Source: Ilumatobacter sp. (GTDB lineage: Bacteria; Actinomycetota; Acidimicrobiia; Acidimicrobiales; Ilumatobacteraceae). From it: a stretch of DNA of 9,217 nucleotides. The stretch spans positions 1-9,217 of the forward strand of contig JAJCXU010000232.1 in NCBI GenBank assembly GCA_029263275.1, written 5' to 3'. The notes beneath the pieces are model-generated. The model was not told the DNA's origin and ran no database searches. It saw only the letters and a list, made by a program, of their open reading frames with translations. Positions within the stretch are counted from its first letter, which is position 1, and each line of letters opens with the position of its first letter. Below, one piece after another: positions 1 through 6,204 of the stretch. Made by a program: the position numbers and the translations under genes.

Positions 1-367
1 AGCCGCGCTCGAAGACGACGATCGACTCTTTCGTCATCCCGAGGTACTTGGTGAACCATCCGGTGACGTCGTCGCGGTAGGCCCGCCCGACGAGGTGGCA
101 GACGACGAATGCCGCGCCGATGCGCAGGAAGCCGATGACGACGTAGAACGGGAGTGAGACACCTGCGGCGAGTGTGAGCGCCAAATACCTGTTGCGTGAG
201 GAGAGCAGAAGCAGTCCCTCGGGATTCGTGTTGACCCACCTTGCCCACACCGCACTCGCGATGTTCGAGCAGATGACCAGCGCAACAAACGCAACCAGCG
301 TCAGTGGTGCCCAGTTCGGGCGGACGTGTGGTGTCGGGTCGGGTTCGATCGCCACCGCTTCACTCAC
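1..367 (-). CDS. DedA/VTT-like integral membrane protein, N-terminal part (gene continues beyond left edge)
   Basis: The minus-strand reading frame is open from a GTG at 367 to the window edge, giving about 122 residues. The N-terminus is short, polar and acidic (SEAVAIEPDPTP). A hydrophobic segment follows (LTLVAFVALVICSNIASAVW), then the stretch LLLLSSRNRYLALT and a second hydrophobic segment (SLPFYVVIGFLRIGAAFVVC). It ends in a charged region with WFTKYLG and the edge-truncated VVFERG. The NPEGLLLLSSRNRYLAL...FYVVIGFLRI pattern resembles actinobacterial DedA-family (VTT/SNARE-associated) membrane proteins, which act as lipid or small-molecule transporters or flippases. That assignment is from memory of family style and is not certain. 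An in-frame ATG at 430 would overlap the divergent ligase start and leave no promoter room, so GTG 367 is preferred. No clear Shine-Dalgarno sequence precedes it. Confidence 0.6.
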   Translation of the reverse strand, partial: MSEAVAIEPDPTPHVRPNWAPLTLVAFVALVICSNIASAVWARWVNTNPEGLLLLSSRNRYLALTLAAGVSLPFYVVIGFLRIGAAFVVCHLVGRAYRDDVTGWFTKYLGMTKESIVVFERG

Positions 368-414
368 GAGCCGGAACAGTACCGCCGACTGGGAGTGCGA
401 TGGCGGAGAACGGA

Positions 415-420
415 TACATT
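415..420 (+). promoter_or_regulatory. Possible -10 element (TACATT) for a leaderless ligase transcript
   Basis: TACATT fits the TAnnnT form of an actinobacterial -10 box and ends 8 nt before the ATG at 429. This suggests transcription starts at or next to the start codon. No convincing -35 hexamer lies 17 bp upstream, and the only purine-rich stretch (GGAGAA near 405-410) is about 20 nt from the ATG, too far for a normal ribosome site. The call is inference from spacing only. Confidence 0.25.
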
Positions 421-428
421 CGGCGGTC

Positions 429-2057
429 ATGCAAGGGCTGATGCAAGACGTTCCACTGACGATCAACCACCTGTTCGACCGGGCGGAGAAGTACCACGGT
501 CACAAAGAGATCATCACGGCTGCTGCCGACGGTCTCGAACGCACGACCTATGCCCAATTCACGCGGCGCACGCGCCAGCTCGCGGGAGCACTCGACACGC
601 TTGGGATCTCCGCTGAGGGACGCGTCGCGACGTTCGCGTGGAACACCGCCCGCCACCTCGAGCTGTACTTCGCCGCGCCGTGCACCGGACGCGTGCTGCA
701 CACGCTCAACATCCGCCTCTTCCCTGAGCAACTCACCTACATCGTCAACCACGCCGATGATGAGGTGATCTTCGTCGATCGATCGCTCCTTGCGCTGCTC
801 GCTCCGCTGCTGCCGACGTTCACGAACCTGAAGCACCTCGTGCTGATGGACGATGGGAAGGGTGACATCCCCGCCGACCTCGGCGGACACACGCTGCTCA
901 ACTACGAAGAACTGATCGCGGCTGAGCAACCGATCGACTTCCCCGAGATCACTGACGAACACCGTGCCGCAAGCATGTGTTACACGTCGGGCACCACGGG
1001 CAACCCGAAAGGTGTCATCTACACGCATCGCTCGACGCACCTGCACACGATGGGCGCGATGATGGTCGACAGCCTCGCCGCCTGTGAGTCCGACGTGATC
1101 TTGCCCGTCGTGCCGATGTTCCATGCCAACGCGTGGGGATTGGCGCACGCTGCGGTGGCAACCGGAGCAACGCTCGTCATGCCGGGCGCGGATCTGTCAG
1201 GGCCGGCCCTCGCCGACTTGATCGTGAACGAGAACGTGACGGTGGCGGCCGGCGTGCCGACCATCTGGATGGCGGTGCTGCCGGAGCTGAAGGGGCGCGA
1301 CACGTCGTCGCTGCGCTCGATTCCGTGTGGTGGCTCCGCTGTGCCACGCTCGCTGTCGGAGGCCTACCGCGAGCAAACAGGCTTGCCGATCTTGCAGGCC
1401 TGGGGAATGACCGAAACGAGCCCGATCGCCTCGGTGTGCCACCTCGATGTCGACCAGCGCGAACTGTCGATCGACGAGCAGGCTGACCTGAGGACGCAGG
1501 TCGGGCGGATTTCTTTCGGTGTCGAGGCCAGGGTCGTCGAGCCCGAATCGGCAGCCCCGGTTGCCTGGGATGGTGAGGCGAGCGGCGAGCTGCAGTGCCG
1601 GGGCAACTGGATCGCTGCGGACTACTACGACGATGCGCGGTCGAGGGAGAGCTTCACCGACGACGGATGGTTGAAGACAGGCGACGTGGCCACCGTCGAC
1701 GCTCGCGGTCGGATCAGGCTCGTCGACCGCACGAAGGACCTCATCAAGTCAGGCGGCGAATGGATCTCGTCGGTCGAACTCGAGAACGAGATCATGTCGC
1801 ACCCCAAGGTCGCCGAGGCCGCAGTCGTCGGCATCGTTCACCCGAAGTGGGGCGAGGCGGCACTCGCATGTGTCGTGCGCTCCGACGACTCGCTGACCGA
1901 GGCCGACGTGCTCGAGCATCTCGCCGACAAGGTCGCGAAGTGGCAGCTTCCCAAAGGCGTGCAATGGATCGACGAGGTTCCCAAGACCAGCGTCGGCAAG
2001 TTCAGCAAGAAGACCCTGCGCGACGAATTCGGCAACGCATTCATGGGCGGACAGTGA
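429..2057 (+). CDS. Medium/long-chain fatty acid (acyl)-CoA ligase, AMP-binding family
   Basis: This cytosolic enzyme of 542 residues, normal for the family, should activate a carboxylic acid with ATP to an acyl-adenylate and then an acyl-CoA. The phosphate-binding loop [12 protein letters not shown] is at residues 185-196. WGMTETS is at 325-331, the ribose-binding GWLKTGD has its Asp at 419, the hinge/A8 region reads [14 protein letters not shown], and the C-terminal catalytic Lys in [11 protein letters not shown] is residue 524. All key residues are present. The N-terminus [16 protein letters not shown] and the segment [25 protein letters not shown] are typical of the AlkK/DmdB-type branch (medium-chain acyl-CoA or methylthiopropionyl-CoA ligases). 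The substrate cannot be fixed from sequence. ATG 429 is chosen because homology begins there; an upstream extension to 174 would lie over the divergent membrane gene. ATG 441 is an alternative. The stop overlaps the next gene's GTG by 4 bp. Confidence 0.93.
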   Translation: MQGLMQDVPLTINHLFDRAEKYHGHKEIITAAADGLERTTYAQFTRRTRQLAGALDTLGISAEGRVATFAWNTARHLELYFAAPCTGRVLHTLNIRLFPEQLTYIVNHADDEVIFVDRSLLALLAPLLPTFTNLKHLVLMDDGKGDIPADLGGHTLLNYEELIAAEQPIDFPEITDEHRAASMCYTSGTTGNPKGVIYTHRSTHLHTMGAMMVDSLAACESDVILPVVPMFHANAWGLAHAAVATGATLVMPGADLSGPALADLIVNENVTVAAGVPTIWMAVLPELKGRDTSSLRSIPCGGSAVPRSLSEAYREQTGLPILQAWGMTETSPIASVCHLDVDQRELSIDEQADLRTQVGRISFGVEARVVEPESAAPVAWDGEASGELQCRGNWIAADYYDDARSRESFTDDGWLKTGDVATVDARGRIRLVDRTKDLIKSGGEWISSVELENEIMSHPKVAEAAVVGIVHPKWGEAALACVVRSDDSLTEADVLEHLADKVAKWQLPKGVQWIDEVPKTSVGKFSKKTLRDEFGNAFMGGQ

Positions 2058-2542
2058 GAAGCGCTCCCCTCCTCGCGGCAGCGGTCGCATTGGTCCTCCT
2101 CAGCGCCTGCGGAGCTGACGGGAACGACGCCTACTCCGCAGCAGTCGACGAAGCGCCAGCACCCGAGCGGACGTTGCCGCCGACCACGATCGAGCCCGAG
2201 GTCGAAGTGGGCGAGACGCTGCCTCCTGCAACCACCATTGCTCCCGCCGCCCCGAACGGGGAAGTGGTGCAAGTCAGGTCACTCGACAACACGTTCCGCG
2301 CCGCGGACATCGAGGTGGTTGCCGGGACCGAAGTGTGGTGGACCAACAACGGTCGCAATGACCACAACGTGCTGCCCGTCGACGACTCGGCAACCTGGGG
2401 GATCGACACCGAGGACTTCGCGCCGGGCGACGAGTACCGCAACCTGTTCGACACGCCGGGGACGTACCTCTACTACTGCTCCATCCATGGAACGAAGACC
2501 GTTGGCATGGTCGGATCCGTCACGGTGCTGCCTGCCGCCTGA
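2054..2542 (+). CDS. Cupredoxin-domain (plastocyanin-like) copper lipoprotein
   Basis: This is a 162-residue predicted lipoprotein starting at GTG 2054, inside the stop of the ligase gene (GTGA overlap), so translation may be coupled. Residues 1-18 form a signal peptide ending in a lipobox (LLSAC), with the lipidated Cys at 19. A Pro/Thr/Glu-rich linker spans about 34-69. A single cupredoxin domain fills about 71-161, with EVWWTNNGRNDHNV, GTYLYYCSIHG and VGMVGSVTV. The likely type-1 copper ligands are His104, Cys142, His145 and Met152. The Cys-x2-His pair is plastocyanin-like, while the His-to-Met gap of six residues is longer than the classic four. It probably carries electrons or binds copper at the outer face of the membrane; partner unknown. 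The next gene also encodes an exported lipoprotein. Confidence 0.88.
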   Translation: MRSAPLLAAAVALVLLSACGADGNDAYSAAVDEAPAPERTLPPTTIEPEVEVGETLPPATTIAPAAPNGEVVQVRSLDNTFRAADIEVVAGTEVWWTNNGRNDHNVLPVDDSATWGIDTEDFAPGDEYRNLFDTPGTYLYYCSIHGTKTVGMVGSVTVLPAA

Positions 2543-2590
2543 GTCGGCATCGTTTGACCTGACCTGTCAGTATCACGACTGAACAATGGT

Positions 2591-2616
2591 CGACGTGGCG
2601 TGAGGGCGCCATGTCG
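2591..2616 (+). terminator. Strong RNA hairpin between cupredoxin and beta-helix genes (terminator or 5'-UTR structure)
   Basis: CGACGTGGCG (2591-2600) pairs with CGCCATGTCG (2607-2616) over ten positions. Nine are Watson-Crick pairs and one is a G-U wobble, with the six-base loop TGAGGG. It begins 49 nt after the cupredoxin stop and ends 12 nt before the AAGGGG ribosome site of the next gene. No T-tract follows, so a classic intrinsic terminator is doubtful. It could be a processing or stability element or a leader structure of the beta-helix mRNA. Confidence 0.45.
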
Positions 2617-2628
2617 TTCACACCACTC

Positions 2629-2635
2629 AAGGGGA
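2629..2635 (+). promoter_or_regulatory. Ribosome binding site (AAGGGGA) for the beta-helix lipoprotein
   Basis: AAGGGGA lies just upstream of ATG 2639 and is one of only two clear Shine-Dalgarno-like sequences in the window. It fixes the start at MNRKL, directly before a standard lipoprotein signal peptide, and rules out the longer in-frame GTG at 2600, which falls in the stem of the hairpin. Confidence 0.7.
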
Positions 2636-2638
2636 AAC

Positions 2639-4135
2639 ATGAATCGCAAACTTGCCGTGGCACTCGCTGCCGTCATCACGCTTGCTGCGTGTGGATCGTC
2701 AAGCGACGATGCCGCTCCGGCCACCGACGCCGCGGTTGAGACTGACGCACCCGTCGAAACGGATGCTCCTGTGGAGACTGATGCACCGGTGGAAACCGAC
2801 GCACCCGTCGAGACCGAAGCGCCGGTAGAGACCGAGGCGCCGGTCGAGACCGACCCGCCTTCCGACGGCATCCTGCACGTGCCCGAGGACTTCGCTGCGA
2901 TCCAAGACGCCGTCGATGCCGCCGCACCTGGTGACCTCATTCTCGTCTCGCCCGGCACCTACAACGAAGCGGTCAACGTCGTCACCGACGAGATCACGAT
3001 CCGCGGCACCGACCGCGCTGGCGTCGTGCTCGACGGCGAGTTCGAACTCGACAACGGCGTTCGCGTACTCGGAGCGAAGGGCGTAGTCGTCGAAAACCTC
3101 ACGGCGCAGAACTACACGAGCAACGGCGTGTTCTTCACCTCCTCCGTGGGCTACCGGGCGTCCTACATCACCGCCATCCGCAATGGTGACTACGGGGTGT
3201 ACGCGTTCGACTCGATCAACGGCCAGATCGACAACTCCTATGGCGCAGGCAGCCCCGATGCGGGCTTCTACATCGGCCAATGTTTCCCCTGTGACTCGTT
3301 GATCAACAACGTCATCTCCGAACACAACGGCCTCGGCTACTCGGGAACGAACTCGGGCGGCAACCTCGTCATCATGAACTCGACGTTCCGCAACAACCGT
3401 GCGGGCGTCGTGCCCAACTCGGGCAGCTACGAACTCTGCTACCCCGAGCGCGACACCACCGTCGTTGGCAACATCGTGCATTCAAACAACCAGGCCGACA
3501 CTCCGGCGATCGACGTCGCACTGCTCGCCATGGGCAACGGCATCGTCGCTCCGGGCGGGATCGACAACCTGATCACGAAGAATCTGGTGTTTGATCATGA
3601 CAAGACCGGAATCGCTCTCGTCCCCTTTCTGGAAGAAGGGGCGAACGACGACCTCCCGACACCCGACGAGTGGGAGATTGGTTGCGCTGAACAGCGCGAG
3701 GAACCGCCAGCTGACGAGATTCCCGAGTCGCTGCTCTGGGAAGCCCAGAACAACAGCGTCACATTGAACGTCGTCAGCGACAGTCGCGTTGCGGACATCG
3801 CCGTCGAAGGTGTGAGCATGGCGACCGAGGAGCTGGGTAACTGCTTCGGCGGGAACACCATCACGAACACCGCACCCGCCAATCTCGAGAGCCTCGCCCC
3901 GTGCGACGGTGAGGGAAGTGGCGATTGGACCGTCGGCGTCCTCAATGTGCTCGGTTGGCTCATCGACGTCGAGAACGCGCCGCCGTCGATCGACTACCAG
4001 ATCGCCGAGCTGCCGGACCCGCCGGAACTCGAGAACATGCCTGATGCCGAGACGGCTCCGGCGGTTCCCGCCACCAACATCGTCGTCGACATCGATGTCG
4101 ATGCCATCGATGTGCCCGCAGCTCCCGCAGGCTGA
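2639..4135 (+). CDS. Right-handed parallel beta-helix (NosD/PbH1-like) lipoprotein with VETDAP linker
   Basis: This is a 498-residue predicted lipoprotein. The signal peptide ends in LAAC with lipidated Cys18, and an acidic linker of seven VETDAP-type units covers residues 33-74. A beta-helix region then begins with the motif ILHVPEDFAAIQDAVDAAAPGDLILVSPGTY (split here only by eye). This is the usual entry cap of pectate-lyase-like/NosD proteins. Irregular rungs rich in N, G, V and I follow (DEITIRGTD, GVVVENLTAQNYTSNGVFF, NTITNTAPANL). Five Cys positions follow the linker, including QCFPC (215 and 218) and LCY (267), so disulfides are likely. The C-terminus is low complexity (VDIDVDAIDVPAAPAG). 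Such folds bind or cleave polysaccharides or act as periplasmic accessory proteins such as NosD; no catalytic triad was identified, so no activity is claimed. It sits downstream of a copper lipoprotein, which makes a metal-related role conceivable but unproven. Confidence 0.85.
   Translation: MNRKLAVALAAVITLAACGSSSDDAAPATDAAVETDAPVETDAPVETDAPVETDAPVETEAPVETEAPVETDPPSDGILHVPEDFAAIQDAVDAAAPGDLILVSPGTYNEAVNVVTDEITIRGTDRAGVVLDGEFELDNGVRVLGAKGVVVENLTAQNYTSNGVFFTSSVGYRASYITAIRNGDYGVYAFDSINGQIDNSYGAGSPDAGFYIGQCFPCDSLINNVISEHNGLGYSGTNSGGNLVIMNSTFRNNRAGVVPNSGSYELCYPERDTTVVGNIVHSNNQADTPAIDVALLAMGNGIVAPGGIDNLITKNLVFDHDKTGIALVPFLEEGANDDLPTPDEWEIGCAEQREEPPADEIPESLLWEAQNNSVTLNVVSDSRVADIAVEGVSMATEELGNCFGGNTITNTAPANLESLAPCDGEGSGDWTVGVLNVLGWLIDVENAPPSIDYQIAELPDPPELENMPDAETAPAVPATNIVVDIDVDAIDVPAAPAG
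2735..2860 (+). repeat. Seven tandem 18-bp units encoding VETDAP/VETEAP/VETDPP
   Basis: Seven in-frame 18-bp units encode VETDAP four times, VETEAP twice and VETDPP once, directly after the lipobox region of the beta-helix lipoprotein. Units differ mostly at synonymous positions (Val as GTT, GTC, GTG or GTA; Glu as GAG or GAA; Pro as CCC, CCT or CCG), so the array is conserved as peptide rather than as DNA. It likely forms an extended acidic spacer between membrane anchor and beta-helix. Confidence 0.9.
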
Positions 4136-4176
4136 CGTCGCACCGCGGCTCATCCATCAACACCAAACCTCCCGCC

Positions 4177-4205
4177 ATGACCCATCGGCCGCGCGCTCGT
4201 AGCCT
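4177..4205 (+). promoter_or_regulatory. Possible promoter (ATGACC ... TAGCCT) for a leaderless DUF1996 gene
   Basis: ATGACC (4177-4182), close to the TTGACC form, is 17 bp from TAGCCT (4200-4205), which fits a TAnnnT -10 box. The -10 ends 7 nt before ATG 4213. That spacing is expected for a leaderless transcript and supports 4213 over the upstream in-frame ATG at 4177, which would coincide with the -35 element. No Shine-Dalgarno sequence precedes either ATG. Confidence 0.35.
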
Positions 4206-4212
4206 GACGCCG

Positions 4213-5094
4213 ATGGGTTGGGCAGGACGTCGACGGATCATCGGGGCGTTGGTCGCGGCAAGCGCACTGTTGGCCGCGTGTGGCAGTTCTGCCGCGGAGA
4301 CGAATGCTGGCGGCGATCCGGACCCTGAACGGCGTGGCCCGCAGGGGCGAGTCGCTCAGTTCGTCGTGGAATGCGAGTTGAGCCATCTGGCGTACGACGA
4401 TCCGATCGTGCTGCCCTGGCAAGCTGGCAAGAGTCACCTACACATGTTCTTCGGCAACAGAGCGGTCAACTCTGACCCGGGCTACAACGAACGAATGCTC
4501 AGCGCGGAGACGTCGTGCGATCAGCGCCGCGACACAGCGTCGTACTGGGCGCCGGCACTCCTCAACGCCGAGGGCAATGTCATCGAGCCGCTCAAGATGT
4601 CGGCGTACTACCGGCCCGGCCATGGCGTCGATCCGGCTGAGGTCGTGCCGTACCCCGAGGGGTTCATGATGGTCGGGGGCGACTCGACCGCGCAGAAGAC
4701 CCAGTCAAGCGACATCGTGGCGTGGTCGTGTGGGACGGGCGCAGCACGCAACGACGCGCCGACACAATGCCCTGACGGGACGTCGCTGCGACTGATCATC
4801 GTGTTTCCCGACTGCTGGGACGGCGAGCGCCTCACCACGTTCGGGGCTTCGGCGCACGTTCGTTACAGCAGCTTCGACAACGAGGGTGGCTGTCCCGAAG
4901 CCCATCCGGTCCCTCTGCCGCAGCTCACGATCGGCATCGACTACCCGCCGGTCGACCCGACGGGTCTGTCACTGGCATCGGGCGACATCACCACGGGGCA
5001 CGCGGACTTCTGGAACGTGTGGGATCAGGCGAAGCTCGAAGGCGAGGTCGCAATGTGTATCAATCGCGACCTCGTCTGCGGAGTGACGAGCTAG
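4213..5094 (+). CDS. DUF1996-family secreted lipoprotein
   Basis: This is a 293-residue predicted lipoprotein. The n-region MGWAGRRR precedes a hydrophobic stretch and the lipobox LLAAC, placing the lipidated Cys at 23. The mature part carries SHLHMFFGN (His75 and His77), then TSCDQRRDTASYWAPAL, an AYYRPG segment and FPDCWDG. These are typical of the DUF1996 family found in actinobacteria and fungi, whose molecular function is not established as far as I know. Eight further Cys residues in the mature chain suggest four disulfides, consistent with an extracellular location. If ATG 4177 is used the protein gains 12 N-terminal residues (MTHRPRARSLTP), an unusually long n-region. It starts 77 bp after the beta-helix gene on the same strand and converges with the next gene, only 14 bp away. 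Confidence 0.85.
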   Translation: MGWAGRRRIIGALVAASALLAACGSSAAETNAGGDPDPERRGPQGRVAQFVVECELSHLAYDDPIVLPWQAGKSHLHMFFGNRAVNSDPGYNERMLSAETSCDQRRDTASYWAPALLNAEGNVIEPLKMSAYYRPGHGVDPAEVVPYPEGFMMVGGDSTAQKTQSSDIVAWSCGTGAARNDAPTQCPDGTSLRLIIVFPDCWDGERLTTFGASAHVRYSSFDNEGGCPEAHPVPLPQLTIGIDYPPVDPTGLSLASGDITTGHADFWNVWDQAKLEGEVAMCINRDLVCGVTS

Positions 5095-5108
5095 CCGAGG
5101 CCGCGACT

Positions 5109-6146
5109 TCAGGCACCCGCCTCGTCATAGATGATCACAATCTTCACGACCTGCAAGTTGTCGGTGACCTGCGTCCAGGTGCTGCTCCCGAATGACTCGG
5201 CCCGGAACGTCAACGCATTGCCAGCGATCACGGTGTAGTCGTCGCTCGACCCGAGGATTTGGGTGTTGGGACTCGATCCGGACGTGTCGATCTCGGAGTG
5301 CTTCACGCCGTTCACGCGGAACTCGACGTTGAGGCCGGTTCCACTGACCTTGTCGATCACGCTTGCCTGCCACGCCGTGATCGTCGCCCCGGTGGGAAGG
5401 TGCAGCGGCGCGTACAGCTGGTTGTTGCCGGCACTGCCCGGGATGTACACCCCGACGCCGCCCGAGCTGCGAGCTTTGCCAGTGCCGTCGAGGTTGTACG
5501 GCGTGAACTCGGTGAAGTCAATGACATATACCTGGTCTTTGAGCGGTGCGCCGGCAGCGTCGATCTCGGCTTTGGTGTAGTACCGGTCATCGTGGTTGTG
5601 GTCGGTGTAGAAGCCGACCACGTCGATGATGACGTCGACCGAGCCTGCGTTGTTGAACATCTTGAAACTTTGTGCAGCGGTGAGTTCCACCGGCACGGCG
5701 TTCGGTGCGGGCGGCTGGCCGGGCGTCGGGTTGAGGCTCGACGCCAGCGGCATCGTGCCGTCGGGCCAGAACGTGAGGAAGCTGCCCACTGTTGCGTTCA
5801 CCGCGGTCACGTTGAGCTGCAGTGCGCCAGCGTCGTCGGGATAGTCGCTCGCCTCGCACCTGCCCTGGGGTGCATTGGCGTCGATGGTGACGGTCTCGCC
5901 TGCGGTGATCGGGGTTGCACGGGGACCGACGTTGTCGTCGCCGGGTCGGGTATCGGTGAGCCGACATGGTGTGATCGCTGTGTACGTTGCCCGTTCGCCA
6001 CTCGACTGCACGGCGTGGGCGAGACCAAATCCGCCGCCCGCACCGAGTGAGACCGCAATGGCGGCCCCGATTGCTGCCCATCGGGCTCGGAGCGTGCGGT
6101 GAGAAGGGTGCGTGGGAGCTGTGTGTGCTGACGTGGTCGTGTCCAT
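5109..6146 (-). CDS. Secreted modular protein with ITPCRLTDTR module and HNHDDRYYTKAEID hinge
   Basis: This is a 345-residue exported protein of unknown function. Residues 1-45 form a signal peptide: a His/Thr-rich n-region, the arginines LRAR, a hydrophobic core, and cleavage after AHA. Residues about 55-181 form a module beginning YTAITPCRLTDTRPG and ending VDVIIDVVGFY, with LQLNVTAV, a TFWPDG turn and SSLNPTPG between. It recurs in large actinobacterial surface proteins. Cys61 and Cys97 may pair. A short HNHDDRYYTKAEID motif (183-196), reminiscent of phage tail-fibre and collar proteins, links to a C-terminal domain (about 200-345) rich in beta-strand-like sequence that I do not recognise. 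ATG 6146 is chosen because it gives a sensible signal peptide; an in-frame TTG at 6173 is an alternative. It lies 58 bp downstream of the ABC ATPase stop on the same strand, so read-through is possible, but no functional tie is shown. Confidence 0.78.
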   Translation of the reverse strand: MDTTTSAHTAPTHPSHRTLRARWAAIGAAIAVSLGAGGGFGLAHAVQSSGERATYTAITPCRLTDTRPGDDNVGPRATPITAGETVTIDANAPQGRCEASDYPDDAGALQLNVTAVNATVGSFLTFWPDGTMPLASSLNPTPGQPPAPNAVPVELTAAQSFKMFNNAGSVDVIIDVVGFYTDHNHDDRYYTKAEIDAAGAPLKDQVYVIDFTEFTPYNLDGTGKARSSGGVGVYIPGSAGNNQLYAPLHLPTGATITAWQASVIDKVSGTGLNVEFRVNGVKHSEIDTSGSSPNTQILGSSDDYTVIAGNALTFRAESFGSSTWTQVTDNLQVVKIVIIYDEAGA

Positions 6147-6166
6147 GTGCCCAGGATGAACGGCGA

Positions 6167-6188
6167 CCGTCAATCAGGCGTGAATCAG
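6167..6188 (-). repeat. Two 11-bp direct repeats (CTGATTCACGC / CTGATTGACGG) upstream of the secreted protein
   Basis: On the minus strand two adjacent 11-bp units match at 9 of 11 positions. They lie 20 nt before ATG 6146, in the 58-bp gap after the ABC ATPase. A repeat of one helical turn could be a regulator site for this gene. It could also be chance in a short gap. No good -35/-10 pair was found next to it. Confidence 0.25.
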
Positions 6189-6204
6189 TCCGCGGCGTGG
6201 GTGA

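Noticed and set aside
174..428. N-terminal extension of the ligase frame
   Set aside because: Family homology starts at MQGLMQD (429), and the extension is antisense to the DedA-like gene, whose frame gives a sensible membrane protein.
360..1148. Minus-strand open frame opposite the acyl-CoA ligase
   Set aside because: The ligase on the plus strand has all catalytic motifs. This frame is rich in R, V and E with no domain, and conflicts with the divergent membrane gene.
1595..2053. Extension of the cupredoxin frame upstream through the ligase gene
   Set aside because: It is Arg-rich out-of-frame translation of the ligase; the lipoprotein signal peptide begins at GTG 2054.
2473..2958. Minus-strand frame with repeated VSTGAS units
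   Set aside because: It is the antisense reading of the VETDAP repeat. The repetitive look is inherited from the sense array, whose synonymous variation shows the plus frame is the coding one.
5084..5127. Inverted repeats at the convergent gene junction (TGACGAG/CTCGTCA and CGAGGC/GCCTCG) as a bidirectional terminator
   Set aside because: Arms are only 6-7 bp with loops of 17-30 nt and no T-tracts, and they overlap coding sequence on both sides, so chance is as likely.
5259..6050. Plus-strand open frame of 263 codons
   Set aside because: It lies wholly antisense to the secreted modular protein, which has a signal peptide and recognisable module; the antisense translation has no family features.
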